Below, piece by piece: positions 55,901 through 64,000 of a stretch of DNA of 64,000 nucleotides. A model generated the notes under the pieces. That model searched no databases. It was given only the letters and a program-made list of their open reading frames with translations, and was not told the DNA's origin. The stretch's first letter is position 1; each line of letters begins with the position of its first letter. Source of the DNA: Hyphomonadaceae bacterium (GTDB lineage Bacteria; Pseudomonadota; Alphaproteobacteria; Caulobacterales; Hyphomonadaceae); the NCBI GenBank assembly GCA_947474455.1, contig CANJIL010000002.1, positions 62,001 through 126,000 of the forward strand, written 5' to 3'. The position numbers were made by a program, and so were the translations under genes.

Positions 55901-56122
55901 AGCCGTTGGCGCCCCTCGCCTTGTTTGTCCATGGAATTCCCAGCCAGCCGCACGCGGTTCTGAACCGCGCCGATGCGCCAGGATGAGCCCCTCCAGAGCC
56001 ACGGGTCCATTTGACTCAAGAATGACACCCCCGCAACCAAACATGACAGTAAACCCTGCTTCTCGCGTGCTATCGGCTGCGGATCGGGCTATGGATGCGG
56101 CAAGAAGATCACGGATCGCTTT

Positions 56123-57250
56123 ATGGCGAAGCCAGCCAAATCCTCCCGTGGGAAATCGCGCGGGCGGTCCGGCAATGTGTCGAAACTCTACGCGGCGCTG
56201 GACCTCGGGACGAACAATTGTCGTTTACTGATTGCGGAGCCGACGCGAGCCGGCGGGCTGCGCATCGTCGATTCCTATTCACAGATCGTGACGCTTGGGG
56301 AAGGGCTGGCGGCCAGCGGCCAGCTTTCCGAGCAGGCGATGGGCCGCGCCATCGAGGCGCTGCGCAAATGCTCGGACAAGGTGAAGAAACATCGCCCCGT
56401 CCAGACGCGCTTTATCGCGACCCAGGCTTGCCGGCAGGCCGCCAATGGCAAATCGTTCCTCAACGAGGTCAACCGCAAGGTGGGCCTGCGGATGGAAACG
56501 ATCACGCCGAAGGAAGAGGCAAAGTACGCTCTTATGGGATCGCTCGATCTCGTCGACCCGAGCTATGATTTCGCGCTCGTCATCGATATCGGCGGCGGTT
56601 CCACCGAACTCAGCTGGATCGATGCGAAGGCCGCCATCGCAAGAGGCGTGAAGGGTTGCGCCATCCGTCCGCCCATCCTCGGCTGGGCGTCTTTCCCTGT
56701 TGGCGTTGTGACGCTCAACGAGGCATTCACCGATCGTGAAACGGGCTGGTATCCCCGCATGGTCGAGCATGTGGCCGAGCTCATGCGCGCCAACGACGCC
56801 GCGACACGTTTCGGCCCGCTGTTTCGCGCCGGACGCGGTCAGCTGATCGGCAATTCCGGCACTGTCACCAGCCTTGTCGGCGTCCACATGAAGCTGGACC
56901 GCTATATCCGATCCGTCGTCGATGGGGCCTGGCTCGCGCGCGAGGAGGCCCTCGCCACGCGCCAGCGCCTGCATGATGCAACGCCCGAAGAACGCGCGAA
57001 GGAAGGTTGCTTAACCGGAGGACGTTCCGAACTCATGCTCCCGGGCCTCGCCATTCTCGACGCCATCTGGCAGACGTGGCCGGCCGACCGCCTGCGTGTC
57101 GGAGATCGCGGCCTGCGCGAAGGCATCCTGCTGTCGATGATGCATGGCGCCAAAGCGGGCGGACAAAAGCCGAACCAGAAACAGCGCGGACAGCGCGGCC
57201 GCGGGCAACTCCCGCCAAAGCCGCCGTCCAGCGAAGGGGCCGCCGCATGA
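56123..57250 (+). CDS. ppx: Exopolyphosphatase/pppGpp phosphatase (Ppx/GppA)
   Basis: 375 aa. Actin-like ATPase fold: YAALDLGTNNCRLLIAEP (phosphate 1 motif), FIATQACRQAANG, VIDIGGGSTELSW (phosphate 2) and GNSGTVTSL. Basic, low-complexity N- and C-termini. It may hydrolyse polyphosphate or pppGpp, linking to the Rsh enzyme at 44 kb. Its stop overlaps the rlmE start by 4 bases (ATGA). Confidence 0.92.
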   Translation: MAKPAKSSRGKSRGRSGNVSKLYAALDLGTNNCRLLIAEPTRAGGLRIVDSYSQIVTLGEGLAASGQLSEQAMGRAIEALRKCSDKVKKHRPVQTRFIATQACRQAANGKSFLNEVNRKVGLRMETITPKEEAKYALMGSLDLVDPSYDFALVIDIGGGSTELSWIDAKAAIARGVKGCAIRPPILGWASFPVGVVTLNEAFTDRETGWYPRMVEHVAELMRANDAATRFGPLFRAGRGQLIGNSGTVTSLVGVHMKLDRYIRSVVDGAWLAREEALATRQRLHDATPEERAKEGCLTGGRSELMLPGLAILDAIWQTWPADRLRVGDRGLREGILLSMMHGAKAGGQKPNQKQRGQRGRGQLPPKPPSSEGAAA

Positions 57251-57966
57251 GCGTCGAGGAAGATAGCAAGGGCAGGCGCCGCTGGAAGCCGCCCGTTGAC
57301 GGTCGCCCCCAGCCCGGCGGGCGCACGATGGCCAAGAAGGAAAAGGTCCGCAAGAAAACGCTTGGCAAATCATCGCGGGACTGGGTGGATCGCCAGCTGC
57401 GCGACCCTTACGTCCTTCGCGCCAAGGAAGCCGGCTATCGCGCCCGCGCCGCCTACAAGCTGCTTGAGATCGACGAGAAGTTTCGCGTCCTCAGGCGCGG
57501 ATCGCGCGTCATCGATCTCGGTTGCGCGCCGGGCGGATGGCTGCAGGTCGCCTTCGAGAAGGGCGCCGCCAGGATCGCGGGCGTTGATCTCCTTCCCGTC
57601 GAGCCAATCGGCGAGGCGGTCATTTTCATGGGCGATGTCTCCGAACCCGGCATGACGACCAAGCTCATCAACGCGCTCGGCGAAAAACCCAACCTTGTCC
57701 TCTCCGACATGGCCGCCAACACCTCAGGCCACAAACAGACCGACCATGTCCGCACCGTCGGCCTTGCCGAGATCGCAGCCCAGTTTGCGATCGACAACCT
57801 CGCCAAGGGCGGCACGTTCCTCGCCAAGGTCTTTCAGGGCGGTGCGCAGGGTGAATTGCTGGAGAAGCTTAAGGCGAACTTTGACGAGGTCCGCCACTGG
57901 AAACCACCCGCCAGCCGTCCTGAAAGCCCAGAGACCTTCGTGATCGCGCGGGGCTTCCGCGGCTAG
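57247..57966 (+). CDS. rlmE: 23S rRNA 2'-O-methyltransferase (Um2552)
   Basis: Also called FtsJ/RrmJ. 239 aa. SRDWVDRQLRDPYVLRAKEA, SAM motif IDLGCAPGGWLQVA, and the K-D-K-E set in GYRARAAYKL, LSDMAANTSGHKQTDH, FLAKVFQGG and PESPETFVIARGF. The N-terminal 45 residues (RRWKPPVDGRPQPGG...) are an extension. Translationally coupled to ppx; convergent with the HAD gene, overlapping it by 4 bases at the stops. Confidence 0.96.
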   Translation: MSVEEDSKGRRRWKPPVDGRPQPGGRTMAKKEKVRKKTLGKSSRDWVDRQLRDPYVLRAKEAGYRARAAYKLLEIDEKFRVLRRGSRVIDLGCAPGGWLQVAFEKGAARIAGVDLLPVEPIGEAVIFMGDVSEPGMTTKLINALGEKPNLVLSDMAANTSGHKQTDHVRTVGLAEIAAQFAIDNLAKGGTFLAKVFQGGAQGELLEKLKANFDEVRHWKPPASRPESPETFVIARGFRG

Positions 57967-58616
57967 GCCGACAGCCGCCCCAGCGTCGCCGCGATATCCC
58001 ACGCTGCGATCGTCGGCACATGCTCATGCGCGCCAAGTCCGCTGTCGCCAACACCGACCGTATACATCCCCTCGGCTCGCAGGTTGGCGATCATCGGCGC
58101 GCCATCCTCGATGCAGATCGCGTGCTGCCGAAACGCGCCCAGCGCCGTACTGCTGATCGCGTAGAGCTCGGCGCTCGGCTTCGGCGCCGCATCGCGGGGA
58201 TCGCCGACATGCTGGACAAGGTCCAGCAGCCCAAGGCGCTCCAGAACCTCGCGCGAATTCAGGCTGGCCGAAGCGACCCCCACCCGCAGCCCAAGCTCGC
58301 GGCACCGCAACAGCACATCCCGCGCCCCCGGAAAGGCGTCGCCCGGCTGCAGGCCCGCAATCAACTCCTTGTACCGCGCGTTCTTGAACGCCATCACCGC
58401 GTCCCGCGTCGCCGCGTCCATCGCCACGCCGGCATGCGCCAGCAGCGCCGCGAGGGAGGTGGCCCGCGGCACGCTCCGCGTCGCCTTCAGGCTTTCCGCG
58501 GACGCCGGAAAACCGAAACGCTCCGCCGCATCCCGCCACGACTGCTCATGCCGGGCTGAGGTGGACGTCAAGACGCCGTCCAGGTCGAATATGGCGGCGT
58601 AAACGCCCTCGGGCAT
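57963..58616 (-). CDS. HAD hydrolase, beta-phosphoglucomutase-like
   Basis: 217 aa from ATG 58616 (MPEGVYAAIFDLDGVLTSTS). HAD motif 1 is FDLDGVLT with the two Asp of phosphomutases. VASASLNSREVLERLGL is the beta-PGM motif-2 region, followed by DPRDAAPKPSAELY and IEDGAPMIANLRAEGM. It likely isomerises or hydrolyses a sugar phosphate. Located between rlmE and guaB on the opposite strand; not obviously part of an operon. Confidence 0.82.
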   Translation of the reverse strand: MPEGVYAAIFDLDGVLTSTSARHEQSWRDAAERFGFPASAESLKATRSVPRATSLAALLAHAGVAMDAATRDAVMAFKNARYKELIAGLQPGDAFPGARDVLLRCRELGLRVGVASASLNSREVLERLGLLDLVQHVGDPRDAAPKPSAELYAISSTALGAFRQHAICIEDGAPMIANLRAEGMYTVGVGDSGLGAHEHVPTIAAWDIAATLGRLSA

Positions 58617-58690
58617 AGGCGGAAACTCATTGGCTGGCGCGGCGCGATTGGTCCCGCCGCAGTCTGGAACAGGTTGCCCTACAAGCATAG

Positions 58691-60235
<1,545 letters not shown>

Positions 60236-60299
60236 TCTGCCTTCATTTTGTCGCGCGACGGGTGCCAGCAAAAGGTGGGGCCGTAACCGCGAGGACGCC

Positions 60300-61240
60300 A
60301 TGTTTACCTATATCGCCCACGCCGCGGCTGATCAGGCCTCCGCCGACGATCTCAAGGCTTTCCTGAAGGCACGTGGTCTCGTTGCCGAAACGGAATCAGG
60401 CGCGCGCGGGTTCCGCTATCTGCAAGCGACTGACGTTGTCATCGCCCTGTGGTCGCAGAAAAGCGTCTTCGGCGCGCATCGTATGCAGATGGAGAAGCGG
60501 ATGCTCGATGCGTGGGCGAACGACCGCCCCGTGCTCGTCAAGCTCGACCATAGTTTTCTGCCCGTCGGCATGCGTGATCTCACCGTCATCGACGCTGCGA
60601 TGGAAAGCGGCCGCAAGCCGGCCTTCTGGCCGCAGGTGGAGCGTGCTGCCCGCGAGGTCATCAACAAGGCGCTGGTCGAGCGAAGCGAAAAATTCTGGAG
60701 CGCTCCTCCGCCGCCAAGGACTGAACGTCCCGCAGGCGGATTGTTTGGCGCAAAAAGAAGAAAGCGGCGACCACTGCTCGCAATGACGACACGAGCGCCG
60801 CGGCGCGCGAACCGGAAGCTCCCATACCACAGGAGGCGCCGCCTCCGCCCAGCCTCGTGTTCATTTCCTACGCCCACACAGACAATGCCGCCGTCGAGCC
60901 GGTTGTCTCCGCCGTTAGGGAGGCCGGTCGCGACGTCTGGATGGACAAGGGAGGCATCAATCCCGGAGAGAACTGGGCCAGCGAGATCGTGCGCGGCATC
61001 AAGGGCTCAAAGAGCATCATGTTGATGGGCAGCCCCAGCGCGTTCGAAAGCGACCATATCAAGCGGGAAGTCTATCTAGCGGACCGCTACAAGAAGCCCA
61101 TGCTCCCCGTCTTCATCGCAGATGCTCAGCCGCCCGACGATTTCGAGTACTTCTTCGCGGGGGTCCAATGGCTTGAGCTTTTCAAGCTCCCGGAAGCTGG
61201 TCGCGCGGCGGCCATCGGCAAGGCGCTGGCTGCGGTCTAG
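60300..61240 (+). pseudogene. Double TIR-domain protein with a -1 frameshift
   Basis: Two TIR-like domains lie in different frames. From ATG 60300 (GAGGACGCC upstream) the first domain is FTYIAHAAADQASADDLKAF... with a candidate catalytic Glu in HRMQMEKRML. The frame changes by -1 at the A5 run 60752-60756 (GGCGCAAAAAGAAG). The new frame then gives a lysine/acid linker and a second TIR domain: VFISYAHTDNAAVEPVVSAV, NPGENWASEIV, and the Glu in HIKREVYLAD. One extra A would restore a continuous 313-aa protein. Without it, an arginine-rich tail ends at 61025. Bacterial TIR domains often act as NADases in defence. Mutation, sequencing error and slippage are all possible. Confidence 0.82.
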
Positions 61241-61272
61241 CCTAGGCGGGCCAGCCCGGTTATGAGGGCGCC

Positions 61273-61605
61273 ATGAAAGATCGCCTCTATATCCTCGCCG
61301 CGCCTTTCCCGGATGGCGGCTTCGAGTGGTACTGCAACGACTGCGCGACGCTCGAAGGCGCGCTGATGGTCAATCCGCATTGGAACGACAGGATCGACGT
61401 CCGCCGCGTGGCTTACCCACGCCCGCGCCAGGAGCTGATCGACCTCATCGGCTCGGAGTATCAGGGCCTGCCTATGCTGGTGATGGAACGTGACCGCGCG
61501 CCCGGCGACGCCATCAGCGTTGGTGATTTCGCCATCCTGCAGGACGTCCGCGCCATCGGCCGAGCCCTCGCCTCCCGTCACGGCGGGGCAGGGCCTCACC
61601 CGTGA
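61273..61605 (+). CDS. DUF3088-family thioredoxin-like protein
   Basis: 110 aa. YILAAPFPDGGFEWYCNDCA with the CxxC-like pair, DVRRVAYPRPRQELIDLIG and LPMLVMERD match DUF3088, a small thioredoxin-fold family of unknown role. Start ATG 61273. Its stop overlaps the next gene by 4 bases (GTGA). Confidence 0.82.
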   Translation: MKDRLYILAAPFPDGGFEWYCNDCATLEGALMVNPHWNDRIDVRRVAYPRPRQELIDLIGSEYQGLPMLVMERDRAPGDAISVGDFAILQDVRAIGRALASRHGGAGPHP

Positions 61606-61862
61606 GCGTGTTTGTCATAGAGGACGAGCTCTACGCCGAATGGATTGGCGAGTTTGCATCGCGCAGTCTTGCCGAGGACGAGCTGCAACGTATCGCTTCG
61701 CTTCCCTACGGGCGTCCGCCGAATTTGGTCCCTTGCGCCAGCTTTGCGACGTGCAGACGCAAATACTGCTTGATTGAGTTTGAAGCTGGCGAGCCCGAAT
61801 GGAAAGAAGTTCGGCGCGACCATATGCTGAGTGTATCCGCGAGTGGCGCGGTGTGGGCTTAG
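61602..61862 (+). CDS. Small conserved hypothetical protein
   Basis: 86 aa from GTG 61602 (VSVFVIEDELYAEWIGEFAS), coupled by a 4-base overlap to DUF3088. Conserved-looking core with two-Cys segment PCASFATCRRKYCLIEFE. The pattern is that of small single-domain proteins known from other alphaproteobacteria; no function recognised. rsmB starts 2 bases after it. Confidence 0.65.
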   Translation: MSVFVIEDELYAEWIGEFASRSLAEDELQRIASLPYGRPPNLVPCASFATCRRKYCLIEFEAGEPEWKEVRRDHMLSVSASGAVWA

Positions 61863-61863
61863 A

Positions 61864-63171
61864 ATGCGTGACGGCGGAAAAATCCAAGCAACGATCGAAG
61901 TCCTGCGCGACGTTGTCGAACGTCGCACACCGGTGAAGGACGCCGTGCGCGACTGGGGCAAGCGTTCGCGCTTCGCCGGCTCGCGCGACCGCGCATGGAT
62001 TTCCGGCCTCGTCGTCGATGCCCTCCGCCGGAAGAACTCCATCGAGCATGCCATGGAAGCAACCGGCGCCCGCGCCCTCGCGCTCGGCGCCCTGAAGCAC
62101 GCTTGGGGCTGGGACGTCCGCAAGATCGAGGAAGCTCTCAAGGACGAACACGCTCCGCCGGCCCTGCAGGGCAAGGAACGCGAGAATCTGCTCCTCGCGC
62201 CAGATCCATCTGCTCCCCCGCATATCCAGGGCGATTATCCCGAATGGCTCGCGCCGCATCTCCAGCGCGCCTTCGGCCCCGACGCCGTGCCCGAAGCCAT
62301 GGCCATGGCCTCCCGCGCGCCCATCGATCTGCGCGTCAACACGCTGAAGTCCGATCCCGAAAAAGCGGGCCGCTCACTTGAAGGCGTACGTGCACGCCAG
62401 ATGCCCGAGCTGAAGAACGGCTTCCGCATTCCGGCACCCGACGCCATCGAACGCGGCGAAGCCGTCGAAGCCATCCCTGCATATTCCAAAGGCTGGGTCG
62501 AAGTGCAGGATATGGGCAGCCAGATCGCTTCCGCCGCCTCATGCGCCGCGCCCGGCGAACAGGTGCTCGACTACTGCGCCGGCGGCGGCGGCAAGACCAT
62601 CGCGATGGCCGCCATGATGGAAAACAAGGGCCAGATCTTCAGCCACGACATCGATGGCCGTCGCCTCTCCGCGCTGATCCCCCGCATCGATCGCGCCGGC
62701 ATCCGCAATGTCCAGCTGCGCCACCCGAAGGAAAACGCCTCGCTCGACGATCTTGTCGGCAAGATGGACCTCGTCATGATCGATAGCCCCTGCACCGGCG
62801 TCGGCACATGGCGCCGCAAGCCCGACGCCAAATGGCGCGTCACGCCCAACGCGCTCGAGAAACGCATGCAGGACCAGGCCATGATCCTGCGTACGGCCTG
62901 CAACTACGTGAAGCCCGGCGGCCGCCTCGTCTACGTCACATGCTCGTTCCTCATGGAAGAGAACGAAGACCAGTTCGCCAGCTTCCTCGCCGACCGCACG
63001 GACTTCAAACCCGAACCCGCAGCCGAAGCCGCCATCAAATCCGGACAGCTTACCGAAGCCGGCGCCAAGCTGGTCCGCCAATGCACCCGCCCCGACGGCT
63101 CGGTCCGCCTCACCCCCCGCACCTCCGGAACCGACGGCTTCTATATAGCCGTCATGCGGAGAGCAGGGTGA
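61864..63171 (+). CDS. rsmB: RsmB/NOP-family 16S rRNA m5C methyltransferase
   Basis: 435 aa. N-terminal NusB-like RNA-binding region (RRTPVKDAVRDWGKRSRFAG...), then the class I methyltransferase: VLDYCAGGGGKTIAMA, MIDSPCTGVGTWRRKPD and the catalytic Cys in VTCSFLMEENE. Substrate probably C967 of 16S rRNA by family, but the protein could be another NOP2-type member. ATG 61864. Its stop overlaps the next gene start by 2 bases (GTGA). Confidence 0.9.
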   Translation: MRDGGKIQATIEVLRDVVERRTPVKDAVRDWGKRSRFAGSRDRAWISGLVVDALRRKNSIEHAMEATGARALALGALKHAWGWDVRKIEEALKDEHAPPALQGKERENLLLAPDPSAPPHIQGDYPEWLAPHLQRAFGPDAVPEAMAMASRAPIDLRVNTLKSDPEKAGRSLEGVRARQMPELKNGFRIPAPDAIERGEAVEAIPAYSKGWVEVQDMGSQIASAASCAAPGEQVLDYCAGGGGKTIAMAAMMENKGQIFSHDIDGRRLSALIPRIDRAGIRNVQLRHPKENASLDDLVGKMDLVMIDSPCTGVGTWRRKPDAKWRVTPNALEKRMQDQAMILRTACNYVKPGGRLVYVTCSFLMEENEDQFASFLADRTDFKPEPAAEAAIKSGQLTEAGAKLVRQCTRPDGSVRLTPRTSGTDGFYIAVMRRAG

Positions 63172-63674
63172 CCGTCTGGCTCGACGCCGATGGCGATCTG
63201 CTTGCCGATAAGATGACGTTGAAGCCCGATCGCCTGCGCTGGCTTCTCATCTTTCTGATCTCCGCAGGCTTCGTCGCCATCGCCACATGGATCGGCCCGT
63301 CCGATCCGGCGCTGTTCTATGGCGCCGGCGGGTTTTTCCTCCTCTGCGCACTCGTTGCAGCGACCCAGATGATCGGGATAGGCTCCAGCCTCACGCTCGA
63401 TCGCGAGGGTTTCACCTGTCGCACGCTGTTGCGCACGTTCCGCCGCAAATGGGTGGACTGCTCGCCATTCATCACAACACGAACACCCGGCCAAGCGATG
63501 GCCGGTTTCTCCACGTCAGAAGACGAGCGCTCTCATCCCCGCCTCTCGGGCGCTAGTCGCGCGATCATCGGCGCTTCGGCCGCGCTTCCCGAAACATATG
63601 GGCTGGCGCTGGACGAGCTGGTCGATCTATTGAACCGCTTTCGCGCCCGCGCGCTGGAGGATCAATCAGCATGA
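63168..63674 (+). CDS. STM3941-like membrane protein, copy 1
   Basis: 168 aa from GTG 63168, overlapping the rsmB stop. Two hydrophobic helices (LRWLLIFLISAGFVAIATWI; FFLLCALVAATQMIGIGSSL), then a PH-like beta domain opening SLTLDREGFTCRTLLRTFRR and a C-terminal helix (LALDELVDLLNRFRARAL). The family is described as STM3941-like, of unknown function. The stop overlaps the next paralogue by 4 bases (ATGA). Confidence 0.7.
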   Translation: MTVWLDADGDLLADKMTLKPDRLRWLLIFLISAGFVAIATWIGPSDPALFYGAGGFFLLCALVAATQMIGIGSSLTLDREGFTCRTLLRTFRRKWVDCSPFITTRTPGQAMAGFSTSEDERSHPRLSGASRAIIGASAALPETYGLALDELVDLLNRFRARALEDQSA

Positions 63675-64000
63675 CGTCTGACGCCCAGCTTCCCGACACA
63701 ATGACGCTGAAGCCGAGCCGCCAGCGCTGGCTGCTCCTCCTGATCATCGCTCTGATCATGTCGTCGTCCGCAATCTGGGCGATGAGCGGGTTCTTCCCGG
63801 TGCTGCGCTGGGTCGTGGGCGGATTTTTCGGTCTGGCTGCGCTCATCGCCCTCGCCAACGTCCTGGGCGTCGCCTCAAGCCTCACGCTCGATCGCGAAGG
63901 CTTCACCGCGCGCACCCTGTTCCGGAGCTTCCGCCGCACGTGGGACGAATGCTCCCGGTTCGAAGCCGTTAAAGTGGCCTTCAGCAGCTTTGTCGGCTTC
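63671..64000 (+). CDS. STM3941-like membrane protein, copy 2, partial
   Basis: Runs off the right edge after 110 codons. Starts MTSDAQLPDTMTLKPSRQRW, then two membrane helices and SLTLDREGFTARTLFRSFRR, clearly the same family as the preceding gene (LDREGFT-RTL-R-FRR shared). Coupled by ATGA overlap. A tandem duplication with divergence. Confidence 0.72.
   Translation, partial: MTSDAQLPDTMTLKPSRQRWLLLLIIALIMSSSAIWAMSGFFPVLRWVVGGFFGLAALIALANVLGVASSLTLDREGFTARTLFRSFRRTWDECSRFEAVKVAFSSFVGF

Noticed and set aside
60300-61240. Two independent adjacent TIR genes
   Set aside because: The second domain has no ribosome site or proper start, and the linker reads continuously from the first domain after a -1 shift.

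Overview
The window is a chromosomal segment from a GC-rich alphaproteobacterium. The evidence is the order pyrE-pdxJ-acpS-rnc-era, rpoZ-rsh, dapA-smpB and ppx-rlmE, an M23 endopeptidase overlapping a bactofilin, GAAC-N7-GAAC LexA boxes, HspQ and an HWE-type kinase. The gene set fits Hyphomonadaceae/Caulobacterales best, but that family-level placement is an inference. No integrase, transposase, phage module or CRISPR array is visible.

Layout. 1-11.3 kb (mostly accessory): the two methylmalonyl-CoA mutase subunits lie on the minus strand but are 7.8 kb apart. Between them are an EF-hand protein, a conserved exported protein, an ETF-beta lysine methyltransferase, an SDR, two Tat-type lipoproteins (DUF1906 and a superoxide-dismutase-like protein), a PNPOx-fold protein, a broken gene and a PQQ sugar dehydrogenase lipoprotein. 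11.4-17.2 kb: nitronate monooxygenase, a threonine-dehydratase-like enzyme, lytic transglycosylase, dapA and smpB. 17.2-26.9 kb: a hairpin-rich intergenic region, a nonsense-interrupted Crp/Fnr regulator, an HWE kinase, an EAL phosphodiesterase, FeSOD, a squalene/phytoene-synthase-family protein, tandem DUF6498 membrane proteins (first copy broken), trmFO and a membrane protein. 26.9-34.2 kb: uvrA and ssb, each preceded by a LexA-type box, with a TspO-like protein, a SET-domain methyltransferase and a beta-propeller protein between them. 34.2-43.7 kb: exported methyltransferase-like protein, bactofilin plus M23 peptidase, peroxiredoxin, a large AsmA/DUF3971 protein, a broken SRPBCC gene, tRNA-Gly(UCC), family-5 uracil-DNA glycosylase and a NYN nuclease. 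43.8-51.3 kb: the housekeeping run rpoZ-rsh, two cysteine-rich lipoproteins, pyrE-pdxJ-acpS-rnc-era and a small membrane protein behind a possible pseudoknot. 51.6-64 kb: cfa, photolyase, phenylalanine hydroxylase, HspQ, ppx-rlmE, a HAD phosphatase, guaB, a double-TIR gene with a -1 frameshift, DUF3088, rsmB and two coupled STM3941-like membrane proteins.

The genes form several functional groups: nucleotide and cofactor synthesis (pyrE, guaB, pdxJ), RNA processing and modification (rnc, era, trmFO, rlmE, rsmB, smpB), stringent response (rsh, ppx), DNA repair (uvrA, ssb, UDG, photolyase) and envelope morphogenesis (slt, M23/bactofilin, AsmA, cfa).

The most striking pattern is a set of single lesions (in-frame stops, a lost start codon, a 1-nt frameshift) that fall only in accessory genes while every housekeeping gene is intact. 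The strongest candidates for new biology are the TIR-TIR gene with its A5 frameshift site, the Tat-exported SOD-like lipoprotein that keeps its metal ligands but lost its second shell, and the possible RNA structures at 17.2 kb and 50.75 kb.
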